Shown here: in pieces, positions 29,528 through 38,800 of the stretch
Layout: each line of letters starts with the position of its first letter
How positions within the stretch are numbered: position 1 is the first letter of the stretch
Assembly: GCF_900452415.1 (NCBI RefSeq)
Contig: NZ_UGNX01000001.1
Location: forward strand, 1,178,001-1,242,000
From: Legionella cincinnatiensis
GTDB taxonomy: Bacteria > Pseudomonadota > Gammaproteobacteria > Legionellales > Legionellaceae
Length of the DNA stretch: 64,000 nt
Direction of reading: 5' to 3'
The notes under the pieces: generated by a model
Told to the model about the DNA's origin: nothing
The model's input: only the letters and a program-made list of their open reading frames with translations
Database searches by the model: none
Translations under genes and position numbers: made by a program

Positions 29528-29983
29528 ATGTCAGTACGAATTTTTCTTGTCGTCTTAAGCCTTATTTCAGCCAATTCACTATGGGCTATTACCTGTTACT
29601 TTACTCTAGCCAAAGATAATTGTTGGAATAAATATACGGTAACAGTAGATGTTATGGATGCAGTAACGGCTAAAGTTTTAACTACTGTAATAATACCTCC
29701 TGGGAAGCTTTGGATGCGTCAAACTTTTCCCTGTCAACCGAAAGAGAAATTAATGTATCGGGCTCAGTTTTCACCTACGATATGGGAAAGCGGAAAAGGT
29801 GAAATTTATTATGCTAAAAATTATTGGTCTTTGCCCAATGAAATTAATCCCGGTGATTCAGCGTGGAATGTTTCTGTATGTTATCCTTCTGATTTTTCAC
29901 AAATCCCACTTCCTCCTGAAGCCACTGGATCATGTAAGTGTGATTTTGATAGTATTCCGGTAATACCACCCAAAAAGATATAA
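29528..29983 (+). CDS. Periplasmic cysteine-containing protein of unknown function
   Basis: A 151-residue protein with a signal peptide (residues 1-20, ...SANSLWA). The mature part has six cysteines (ITCYFTLAKDNCW, FPCQ, VSVCYP, GSCKC) that could form disulfides, and a proline-rich C-terminus (IPVIPPKKI). No family is recognised. It has its own ribosome binding site (AAAGGATTT) and lies 71 bases before the GH3 gene. Confidence 0.65.
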   Translation: MSVRIFLVVLSLISANSLWAITCYFTLAKDNCWNKYTVTVDVMDAVTAKVLTTVIIPPGKLWMRQTFPCQPKEKLMYRAQFSPTIWESGKGEIYYAKNYWSLPNEINPGDSAWNVSVCYPSDFSQIPLPPEATGSCKCDFDSIPVIPPKKI

Positions 29984-30054
29984 ATCACATTAATCTAAAA
30001 ATGGACTAACTTTTTAGGATTCTTTTTCCTTTATAAGTTGTGAGGGATAAATTT

Positions 30055-31128
30055 ATGATTACTTTAAGAAATAAAATTGGTCAAATGTTAATTATGGGAT
30101 TTGATGGATGTGTTCTTCATGATCAAAGCCCCATGGCTGAATGGCTTTCTTCTGATGGATTGGGTGGTGTTTTATTATTTGATCAAGAAGCATCTACAGC
30201 ATTGTATGGAAAGAATTTAAAAAATTTAACCCAAATAAAACAGCTGACTCATTCACTTAATGGCTATTATTCCGAAATAAGCTACAAAAATAATGGATTA
30301 CCTCTATTAATTGCCATAGATTATGAAGGGGGAGCTGTCGATCGTTTGTCCAGAATCGAGGAATGTCCGCCCACCATAAGTGCCTATGATATGGCACATT
30401 TGTCTCCCGAAGCATTGCAGGCGGAATTGATTCAAATGGCATTAACTTTAAAATCTTTGGGTTTTAATCTTAATTTTGCTCCGGTTGTAGATTTAAATTT
30501 ACAGGAAGAACAAGGTATTATTGGTGCCTTACATCGTAGTTTTTCGGCTATTCCTGAACGAGTAATTGGCTTTGCGAAACAATTTGTTGATGTTTTTTCT
30601 CATCACGGTATTGCATGTTGTTATAAGCATTTCCCAGGTCATGGAAGTGCGCTTGGTGATACTCATAAGGGATTTGTTGATGTTACGAATACATTTCAAA
30701 GAGAAGAGTTAGAGCCTTATTACGCATTGGTAGGTGATGCGCACCAACCTACAATGATTATGACAGCACATGTGGTCAATAAGCATTTGAACAGTCAGGG
30801 ATTACCCGCTACTTTATCTTACGAGATCTTAACAGGCCTATTGCGTCAGTCTATGTGTTATAATGGGGTAGTTGTTGCTGATGATTTACAAATGCAGGCA
30901 ATCACTGATCATTATTCGCTTGAGGATGCTTTATGCCTGACAATCAATGCAGGTGCTGATATGATCATTTTTGCAAATCAATTAGCTAAGATAACAGCGC
31001 CTGAAATAATTGAAGTCATAGAACATTTAGTTCTTGAGCAAAAAATAGAATATCAACGTATTGAAGATGCATACCGACGGATTATCCGTTTAAAACAACA
31101 AATTAATTGTATCGAATTAGTTGACTAA
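30055..31128 (+). CDS. Glycoside hydrolase family 3, beta-N-acetylhexosaminidase-like (NagZ type)
   Basis: A 357-residue single-domain GH3 enzyme. The ATG at 30055 follows GAGGG by 9 bases. The NagZ hallmark KHFPGHGSALGDTHKG supplies the His-Asp dyad. The nucleophile is an Asp in VVVADDLQMQAI. The substrate segment IAIDYEGGAVDRL replaces the usual DQEGGRVxR, and NFAPVVDLN is conserved. NagZ removes N-acetylglucosamine during cell-wall recycling. The altered DYEGGAVDR motif leaves the exact substrate open. Confidence 0.85.
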   Translation: MITLRNKIGQMLIMGFDGCVLHDQSPMAEWLSSDGLGGVLLFDQEASTALYGKNLKNLTQIKQLTHSLNGYYSEISYKNNGLPLLIAIDYEGGAVDRLSRIEECPPTISAYDMAHLSPEALQAELIQMALTLKSLGFNLNFAPVVDLNLQEEQGIIGALHRSFSAIPERVIGFAKQFVDVFSHHGIACCYKHFPGHGSALGDTHKGFVDVTNTFQREELEPYYALVGDAHQPTMIMTAHVVNKHLNSQGLPATLSYEILTGLLRQSMCYNGVVVADDLQMQAITDHYSLEDALCLTINAGADMIIFANQLAKITAPEIIEVIEHLVLEQKIEYQRIEDAYRRIIRLKQQINCIELVD

Positions 31129-31149
31129 TTACTTAAAACATGTAAGCTC

Positions 31150-31177
31150 TTGACGAATAATTAAGGCATGTTAGAAT
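31150..31177 (+). promoter_or_regulatory. Promoter for the leader peptide and DAACS transporter
   Basis: TTGACG (31150-31155), a 16-bp spacer and TAGAAT (31172-31177) are close to sigma-70 consensus. They place a transcript start near 31184, some 37 bases ahead of the leader ORF. Confidence 0.6.
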
Positions 31178-31220
31178 ATAGTTCTTATTGTATATATTTT
31201 GGACCTTTATAAGGGTTTCT

Positions 31221-31295
31221 ATGTTAATTCCGTCTTATCATATGGCTCATCATTCGACCCTCTCTCATTTTAAACTTATTTGTTGTTGTTGCTGA
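31221..31295 (+). CDS. Cysteine-rich leader peptide (putative attenuator)
   Basis: A 24-codon ORF with its own ribosome binding site (AAGGG, 6 bases before the ATG). It starts MLIPSYHMAHHS and ends LICCCC, the four Cys codons TGT-TGT-TGT-TGC directly before TGA. It sits between a good promoter and a transporter gene starting 56 bases later. The interval after the stop is very pyrimidine-rich with no obvious terminator hairpin. Runs of codons for the regulating amino acid are the hallmark of ribosome-mediated attenuation leaders. Cysteine sensing is inferred from this. Confidence 0.65.
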   Translation: MLIPSYHMAHHSTLSHFKLICCCC

Positions 31296-31351
31296 TCTCA
31301 TTTTCTTTTGTTCCTTTTATTTTTTTCGTTTAGTTTTTAAGGATTTTAAAT

Positions 31352-32629
31352 ATGTGTGCAGCACATCAGCAACAGAAAAAATTCATTTTTAGTACTCCTT
31401 TAATTTATGCTTTGATGATTGGTTTGGGCATTGCTAGTGGGATGTCAGATATCAGCATTTTAAAAGAGACTGGATTATTGGTTTCCGATTTGTTTATTAA
31501 ACTCTTTAAATGCATCAGTTTACCGATTATTTCTTTATCGATAATTGTTACTTTGGCAAATTATAAGACCGATGGGTTTATGAAAAAAATTTGGAAGCGA
31601 ACAATTACGTATACTTTTTCGACAACTCTGGTGGCGGCAATGATCAGTTGCTTGCTCTATATTGTCATTCATCCTAGCTCTGTTCAGGTCAATTTGGACC
31701 CTCATGAGGTGAAATCGGCAAGCAGCCTAGGATATGTGGGGTACTTAGCAAATATCATCCCCACTAACTTATTAGCTCCATTTTTAGAACAGCAAGTCAT
31801 GGGGGTATTATTCTTAAGTATTATTATTGGCATTGCAGTGCGTCAAATACCTGATGAAGACTCTCGCGACATAATGGCACGGTTTTTTCGAGGGGCGCAT
31901 GGAATGTTTTTGGTGATGACCCGTTGGATTATTGCCGTTATTCCTTTAGGACTGTTTGGTTTTATTACTTCTACAGTGGTTCAATTACGTTCTGGTATGG
32001 ATATTAAAGGCATAGGTGAATACTTATTGATTGTTGTTTTTGCTAATTTAATTCAAGGTTTTATCATATTGCCTTTATGGTTGAAGAAGAACAAAATCCA
32101 GCCTTTTACAGCAATGCGTTCTATGCTACCTGCATTATCAGTTGCTTTTTTCTCTAAGTCTTCAGTGGGTACGTTACCCGTGACTATGAGTACCATAGAA
32201 AAGAATCTGCAGGTTAAGCCATCAATCAGTCGTTTCGTGTTACCGTTATGCACCAGTATCAATATGAATGGTTGTGCGGCTTTTATTTTTGCTACCGTGA
32301 TTTATTTAATGCAAAACCATGGTATGCCAATTTCTTATAGTACAATGGGATTATGGGTTATCATTGCTACTGTTGCGGCCATTGGTAATGCCGGTGTGCC
32401 TATGGGATGTTTTTTCCTAAGCGTTAGCTTGTTATCGAGTATGAATGTTCCAATTGTACTTATGGGGGTTATTTTACCTTTCTACGGTTTAATTGATATG
32501 CTAGAGACCTCTTTAAATGTTTGGTCTGATGCCTGTGTCACTAAGATTGTCAATGATAAAGCAATTGTAGATGCGCAAGATGAATTAAAGCCCAGAAAAG
32601 TATCTGCATATGAGCCAGAGCTGGGTTAA
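31352..32629 (+). CDS. DAACS-family sodium:dicarboxylate/amino acid symporter, candidate cyst(e)ine transporter
   Basis: A 425-residue membrane transporter. Family landmarks are the serine-rich hairpin FFSKSSVGTLPVT, the NMDGT-equivalent SINMNGCAAFIF and GNAGVPMGCFF. A C-terminal LETSLNVWSDACV segment is also present. The family covers glutamate, dicarboxylate, serine and cystine (TcyP) carriers. The usual Asp of NMDGT, a sodium ligand, is Asn here, and the Thr is Cys, so ion coupling may differ. The cysteine-rich leader ahead of it suggests cysteine or cystine uptake, which would matter to a cysteine-requiring host. Substrate assignment is inference. Confidence 0.85.
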   Translation: MCAAHQQQKKFIFSTPLIYALMIGLGIASGMSDISILKETGLLVSDLFIKLFKCISLPIISLSIIVTLANYKTDGFMKKIWKRTITYTFSTTLVAAMISCLLYIVIHPSSVQVNLDPHEVKSASSLGYVGYLANIIPTNLLAPFLEQQVMGVLFLSIIIGIAVRQIPDEDSRDIMARFFRGAHGMFLVMTRWIIAVIPLGLFGFITSTVVQLRSGMDIKGIGEYLLIVVFANLIQGFIILPLWLKKNKIQPFTAMRSMLPALSVAFFSKSSVGTLPVTMSTIEKNLQVKPSISRFVLPLCTSINMNGCAAFIFATVIYLMQNHGMPISYSTMGLWVIIATVAAIGNAGVPMGCFFLSVSLLSSMNVPIVLMGVILPFYGLIDMLETSLNVWSDACVTKIVNDKAIVDAQDELKPRKVSAYEPELG

Positions 32630-32726
32630 AAAGAATATTTTTGAGGGACGTGAGAAAGGAAAGATGCATATACCTACGTCTCTCAAGATTTAAGGTGTCG
32701 TTTAATTTAAAATTTTAAGGAATAAA

Positions 32727-33215
32727 ATGAAAAAGTTATACGCAATTGTAAGTCCTGCATATACTGCAGTTGGCGATAGTCTTAAAGATTTATCCTCTTT
32801 TGTAATTAACCCCTTTCATCAAATTTTGTATGAGCAAGTTTGTGGCTATTCATTAGGCCATGAAGTTATATTTTTTGATAATCTAGAAGATGCTCAAAAA
32901 AATATGGATGTTGGTATTCGAGGTTCAAAAACGGATTCTAAAGCCACAGCTCAAAAGGCGATTATTGAGCTAGAGGCTGATGATGAAGAAAAAATAACAG
33001 GAGTTTGCAAGCTGCATACTGCTAAGGTTCGTAAGCTCTATGAGCAAGCAGAGCAAGAGCGCTTTTTCACAGCAGTTCGTATTCCTGTTTGGGAAGAACA
33101 AGCAGTTGATGCTGCGAAAGACCTCACTGAAGGAGCACTAGAAGAGTTAAACAAACAGTACCAAGAGAGTAAAAAAACCGCAACAAACTCAAGTATCGTA
33201 AAAAACGAAGTCTGA
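32727..33215 (+). CDS. Unknown protein, possible effector
   Basis: A 162-residue protein with no recognised domain. Residues 1-60 are mixed (LYAIVSPAYTAVGDSL, CGYSLGHEVIFFDN), and the rest is helical and charged (ATAQKAIIELEADDEEK, KVRKLYEQAEQERF). It lacks a signal peptide and ends in a polar tail (KKTATNSSIVKNEV). TTTTAAGGAATAAA provides a ribosome binding site. It opens the accessory island after the transporter. Effector status is a guess from context. Confidence 0.55.
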   Translation: MKKLYAIVSPAYTAVGDSLKDLSSFVINPFHQILYEQVCGYSLGHEVIFFDNLEDAQKNMDVGIRGSKTDSKATAQKAIIELEADDEEKITGVCKLHTAKVRKLYEQAEQERFFTAVRIPVWEEQAVDAAKDLTEGALEELNKQYQESKKTATNSSIVKNEV

Positions 33216-33463
33216 AAATAATAAAGCAAGTCGAGACTCTTAGGAAGAATCATTTGGTTTGCTTTTATCGTGTAGATGATGGATTTCACTAGCTCCTGTA
33301 AATGATTCAACTCATATAATGACGTTGGATCATTTAATATGAGCAAGAAATTTCATTGTTGAAGGTTCCCCACACAACAAGTAAATTTACTATTTAATTT
33401 GTAATAAATTTGTTTTACTATAGGGCTGATGTACTTTTTTTAAAATTAAGGAGTAAATTTATT

Positions 33464-33679
33464 ATGAAAAGAACAAGCTTTTTTAATAAAGAATTACCAA
33501 AAAAGTTATCTCCAGAGAGTTTGAGACGTGCTGAGGAGTTTGATAGGCGTGAAAGTGGCGTTGATTATGAGAGAAATAAAGTAGATCATAAAAAACTAAC
33601 TGCATCCATGGAGCAGCGCAGCAAAGAACAAGAATGTAACCAAGAGTGTTACGAAGAAAGACAGCTTAGTTGTAAGTAA
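33464..33679 (+). CDS. Small charged protein, paralogue of the 35.6-kb gene
   Basis: A 71-residue protein, rich in Arg, Lys and Glu. The ATG at 33464 follows AAGGAG by 11 bases; the longer frame from 33410 lacks support. The segment FFNKELPKKLSPESLR then EFDRRESGVDYERNKVDHKKL lines up with LFDKINPK...KLS and EYDRHDDGYVAEENKINHLKL in the protein at 35575-35799. The C-tail has three cysteines. Function unknown. Confidence 0.6.
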   Translation: MKRTSFFNKELPKKLSPESLRRAEEFDRRESGVDYERNKVDHKKLTASMEQRSKEQECNQECYEERQLSCK

Positions 33680-33770
33680 TATTTAGCTGTTAGGGTGTGA
33701 AGGTTGTATTTGATGTATCTTTCGCTTCCTAATCGCGTTTTACTTACTGATAAAACATAAGTGTCTACGC

Positions 33771-33816
33771 CTCATGTATCGAAAGGATGCATTTGGCGCA
33801 TTTTTCGATACATGAG
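33771..33816. repeat. 14-bp inverted repeat in a 312-bp gap
   Basis: CTCATGTATCGAAA (33771-33784) is perfectly complementary to TTTCGATACATGAG (33803-33816), with an 18-base centre that can itself pair GATGC/GCGCAT. It lies between two converging genes and has no T run. The rest of 33680-33991 shows nothing recognisable. Confidence 0.55.
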
Positions 33817-33991
33817 ATGTGCTCTATTTTTCTTCGGTAGTATTGATGATATTCAATAATTATTGGACATGCTTCACTTCAAAATTCGAGACTTTTGAAA
33901 GAACGCTACTCTTTGTGAAAACAGGAGGATCCCCCAATAACTCGTCAAACGATAAGATGTAGTTTTTGAACATTGCATAGGCTCGGTATTT

Positions 33992-35404
33992 TTATTTTAA
34001 TTGAAGTGAAGATGCCGATGATTCTTTATTTAGATCGAGTGATTTTTGGTCGATATTAGGATAATTATCTGCTAATTGAAGCAATGTCTTTTTCCCAAAA
34101 CACTTTACCAAGTCTAATGTGAGCGCTGTTAAGTTAGATCCTCGAGTAAAACGATGACCATTTACAGAGACTTCTTTATTTTGTTGTTGCAGCACTGTAA
34201 CAATTTCATTTGGAATACTCTCAATGAAGTTGGAATTAGAGTCAATATACTGATCAATAAATTTTTTCAAGCAGGTTACTGAATTTGTATCATCAAGCAT
34301 ATCGGTTTGCGCTATATTTTTTTCTTTTAATAGTTGTATTGTCACAATTGTGGTAGCAAGCAATAACCCATTTAACTCAATATCCAATTCTAAAGTTCTT
34401 AATGCATTTCGATTTAAAATGTTGATACTGTCACTTTCAATGTCAGAGCCATAAAAAATTTGCTTTTTGCCTTCAAGAATTTGCGTAAGAAGGCTCTTAT
34501 GAAAACTATAAAACTCATGAAATGTATTTGCTAAATCGTGTAGATTATATTGGTTTGTCAAAATCAAGGGATTTCGCTCGAACATCATCCCCCATGTTTT
34601 GATATTAAAGTCATTGAGTGTATCCGATCCATATGCCCATTTATCACGATTAGCTACACCAACAGCCACATTATAAATAGTCTCCCTTTCTTGATCGGTA
34701 ATCTTTAAACTATGTGTGCTAATAATTCGCGTCATTATTTTATCAAATTCTTCTTTATCGCTGTAATTGCTGAAAGGAATTGTACAATATATTGCCATAA
34801 GTATTGGTAGGATCAATTTTTTATCGACTCCTAACTTCAATAGCTCAATCTCAGCAGCCAAACAACTTACTTCCTCAACAACTTTAGTGCTGGTCTTTTT
34901 AATAAGTGTTGCGCTTAATGGAGCAGCGATAGGGTTAACCTGATAAGAACCAGCTTCTTGGGTAGCATAGGGTAATAACGCCTCATGATAACGGCCTTTG
35001 CGATGAATCACATCGTGATAAAATGCTCCAATAATTCCTTGGGCCACAGCCAGCTTCTCATTCTCAGGAATGAGGGAGGCAAATTGATTTGTTAATTGTT
35101 CAAATTCTTCTTTATTTTTTGAAAAGGGCTCACCGCGGCTAATAAGTTTGCAATAAGCCTGTTCGGCTGATTTAGGAATCAACTGGCGTGGATGCCCTAA
35201 GCCTCGATGAAAAAAACGAGCTTCATCATCATAACATGATTTCATTTGGGTAAAACATAAAGCTGCGTCAGATTGCTTGATTTCTGGTTGTAATGCATTT
35301 AATGCCCACACGAAAATAACTTCATCAATCAAGGAATTCCCTGTTTCCGAAATAGGTTGATCAGAGAAAAGTGAAAATTTACTTATAAATTGTGTAATTA
35401 GCAT
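33992..35404 (-). CDS. HD-like phosphodiesterase-fold protein, putative effector
   Basis: A 470-residue protein. The ATG at 35404 (MLITQFISKFSLF) follows AAGGTAG and is preferred to a frame 22 codons longer. All-helical with spaced His/Asp residues: H66 in FFHRGLGHPRQLI, H130-D131 in GAFYHDVIH, and an NRDKWAYGSDTLNDFN segment, the pattern of HD-type metal phosphodiesterases. The WGMMFERNP, HEFYSFHKSLL and Q-IFYGS blocks remind me of the phosphodiesterase domain of SidE/Dup proteins, but that is from memory and unverified. No signal peptide. It has a TATAAT upstream and neighbours other effector candidates. Confidence 0.55.
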   Translation of the reverse strand: MLITQFISKFSLFSDQPISETGNSLIDEVIFVWALNALQPEIKQSDAALCFTQMKSCYDDEARFFHRGLGHPRQLIPKSAEQAYCKLISRGEPFSKNKEEFEQLTNQFASLIPENEKLAVAQGIIGAFYHDVIHRKGRYHEALLPYATQEAGSYQVNPIAAPLSATLIKKTSTKVVEEVSCLAAEIELLKLGVDKKLILPILMAIYCTIPFSNYSDKEEFDKIMTRIISTHSLKITDQERETIYNVAVGVANRDKWAYGSDTLNDFNIKTWGMMFERNPLILTNQYNLHDLANTFHEFYSFHKSLLTQILEGKKQIFYGSDIESDSINILNRNALRTLELDIELNGLLLATTIVTIQLLKEKNIAQTDMLDDTNSVTCLKKFIDQYIDSNSNFIESIPNEIVTVLQQQNKEVSVNGHRFTRGSNLTALTLDLVKCFGKKTLLQLADNYPNIDQKSLDLNKESSASSLQLK

Positions 35405-35574
35405 AACTACCTTAGAAATAGAACATTTATTGTGCAAATAAAATATTATACATGATCTTTTAATAATCACAATGAGTATTTGTTAAATTATTTGCACATT
35501 AAATAATATTATAATTCTCGCTTCACCTTACCCACTAGTACTTTTATAAGGCTGTACAAAATAGTCTACTCGGA

Positions 35575-35799
35575 CTAATTTCGTGGTCTCATAGTAGTAG
35601 GAGAATTTGTTTCTTCTTGCTTTTTTTCTCCATTTTTCAGCTGTTTTGACAGCTTTAGATGGTTTATTTTATTTTCTTCAGCAACATACCCATCATCATG
35701 ACGATCATATTCTTTTTCAATTTTTTCAAATTGTTCTTTTTTATCGTCACTTAATTTATTTTTTGACTTTGGGTTTATCTTGTCGAATAAAGTTCTCAT
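35575..35799 (-). CDS. Small charged protein, paralogue of the 33.5-kb gene
   Basis: A 74-residue lysine- and glutamate-rich protein with a strong ribosome binding site (AAGGAGATAAT). It begins 26 bases after the stop of the large P-loop protein and is likely in its operon. It shares the central DR..xGY/DxxExNKI/V(D/N)HxKL motif with the protein at 33464-33679. It could be a chaperone or regulator of the large gene, but nothing in the sequence proves it. Confidence 0.6.
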   Translation of the reverse strand: MRTLFDKINPKSKNKLSDDKKEQFEKIEKEYDRHDDGYVAEENKINHLKLSKQLKNGEKKQEETNSPTTMRPRN

Positions 35800-35825
35800 T
35801 ATTATCTCCTTCTAATTCAGTTATG

Positions 35826-38800
35826 TTACTTATGATGAGTGCCTCTATGGCCACGTCGTCTGTGTTCGTGTTCTTCTCCGTGTTCCTCATCCTCTCCTAG
35901 ATGAGGTTCATGACGCTTGTCTTTTTGTTTACCACTCTCTTTAAATATTGTAAATTGAGTTCCTTTTTTAATGGATGGTTTGTCTTCTTCATAGCGAATC
36001 TTGAGAAAACCCATTTCTTCGAGTTTTTCATGGTACGACTCATCTAGTTTATCTTGGGGTAGCATATACAGATCACGTGAGCAAGTTGCGGTAACATCTA
36101 TATTACCCTTGGCTAAAAACTCACTAAATAGTTTTTTATCATAAATAGTAATTGATCTGCTTCCTAAATCTGCAGTCATTATTCGTTTAGGGGTAACTCC
36201 TCTAGGTACATTAGTATCAAAAAGAATAATTTCTGCATTTTTACCCATAGCTCCTTGTAAGTCTTTAAAGAAATTTTTACTGACTTGTCTATGTTTTGAT
36301 AAATTATAAGACGTTGGCACAAATCGTCCATCTCCTTGACCGCGACTAAATGCACGTTCGACAGAGATTTCAGGGGGAACAGTCACCACTGTGAGCAATA
36401 ATTTACCGGAGTTGGCCATGCCAAGATCCATGCGTTCCTTAGACATGTTAACGCCGTCGATAAGAATATGGGGTCCAACACCTTCATTTACTTTCTTTTG
36501 CAAACGGCTGTAGGCCAAATCAGTTAATAGTCCAGCCTCATGATTATTTAAGGTACCAGAAAACTCTCTACGCTCACCAGTGATATGAGGATGGCTTATC
36601 ATGAGTCTATGGGTATCGGTATTCACTTTTACTGTATTATCCCATTCTATCTCCAAATTTTCTTCAGCCATTGTGGCAACTGTTGCTACTGCGGAACCTT
36701 TACCACAAGCAGGTGCTCCAGCCATCATAAATGTAACACGCTCATCAGGTTCAGGTATGTCTAAACGTTCGAATTCACATTCATCAACCGCCTCAGAGAT
36801 GAGTGGTTCAACCTCATGCTCAAAAAATCTATTGCTCATTTCTTGATAAGCGCGATCTGCGATTATTCTCTTGGCAACTTCAGCGATTGCCTCTTCTGGA
36901 TCTTTCAGGATGATTTCTTTAGGATTTGTTGAATTAGGAAGTAGATTTTCTTTTCCATAAAGAGCTACAAGATCCTTTTCTAATTCATCGTGTGGTATTG
37001 GCTTTGATATATAACGTATATGATTACCAAGAATATATTCACCACTTTTATAACGCTGCTGAATTGTGCTAAGAACTTCTGCATACTGCTCCGCATATTC
37101 CGCTTCTCCTTGGGAAGCGAGTTCTGCTAAATTTCTAGAGTCACGAATGAATTCTTCCTGGTTTTGATTTAGCCATGTGTTAAATTTTGTACCATGAACT
37201 TTAGATCCTTTTAATGTTCGATATACATCACGCACTTTTTCTACAATATCTTCATCAGTATCTGTTTTTAGTTCTGTTTCAGCATAAACTATAGTGTGAA
37301 ATAAATTCAGTCGCGTCAGAGGATAGGTGATTAATTTTTGAACATCAGGGGCTCCAATAGCACTAGCCAACTCAGCTACTTCATATCCACCTCGTAAACA
37401 ATGGTGTAAGTTAGTAAAATTAGCATCTTCTGGGATAACATATTTATCTTCATCTTTACTTTTTGACCCCATTGTTTCCAAATGTTGGCCTAATGTTACT
37501 GAAGGAACACTCCAGGCATTATCACACGTGATTTCGCGATAATCTTGCGGAAAGAATGAGGATTTATAATGACGTAACCAACGCTCCCATTCTTTCACTT
37601 TTCTTGTTGTAAGTTCTTTTGTTTCAAAAGCAGAATGTTCTTTTTTGTTTATAACAATATTCGTTGTTGGAACTACATCAAAGTTAAAATAATTTCTTCG
37701 ATCCATCATAGGCATTGATTTAGGGGGAATTCCTGCGGCCATAAACACAAAATTAGCCATTAAGGCAGAAGTTTTACCGCAGCCATCAGCAAGAAAGTGA
37801 TCTGTTAAATTCACACGGTATTCACACCAGGCAGCTAACTCAATTGCGGCCTGTTCTCTTTTTTTAGGATCTTTAATTCTTTTTATGTCCTGTAATTTAT
37901 TGAAAAATTGTCTAGAAAAATCATCTAGTTGAGATTCTAAATCTTTAACGCGAGTATAAACCTTAAATTTTTCGCTATCATGAGTTCGTTTCCAATCACC
38001 GTCCACAATGCCATCACTCATAATAGTGGCAATGTCACCTAAGAATTGCTTTACATCTTCATGTGATTTGAGTAAATTTTCATCAGCCACCTTAAATGCA
38101 AGATTCATTGCTTCGTTATAATTGCCTTCAATCATCTGGACAATTTCTGCTTTTGTCTTAGTAATCAAATTAGTAACATCTAGACGAGCCATTTTTTCGT
38201 TGTCTTTTAAGATGTTGATTTCATCAGTTGTTAATTCCAAAGCTTCATAAACATCCTTACACAGAGGTGGCACTACCTTTGGATCTAAGCCGTTCTCCTT
38301 TAATTTTTTTTGGAGAGATAGTGGAATAACACTTTCAGCTGCAGATACATCTATGGTTCCAGTAATTACAGTACGACTTAACGCCCGCATATTATCAAGA
38401 CCTATTCGCTTATAGGCTCCAAGCTCTCGAGTTTTATCTATTAAAGGTAAAGTTTCATCAGCGCTAAGTTTTGTTGCCAGTAAGGCAAAGTTAGTAAGTA
38501 ATACAGATAATTCAGTTTGTTTATCGTTAACTACTATATCATGACCATGAATAATTTTATGTTCAATGTATTTGGCTAACTCTAAGGCTTTTTCTATTTT
38601 TTTTTCTTTTTCCCCTGTATTATTAATCTCATATATATCTATCAATAATTGGGTAGAAAAATCAGAGACTGCTTCTGACTCCATTGACAAATCAATATCA
38701 ATATTTGATGCAATTTCTGCAATTAATTGATGCATCGTTTCAGGATCATATATGATCCCCTCTCCTATTGCTTCGGCTGCTTCATCGAGTTTATCCATTG

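Noticed and set aside
35405..35520. Possible PmrA site upstream of the HD-like gene
   Set aside because: TTAAT and TTAAC are 16 bases apart, not the 11-base period of the tandem box.
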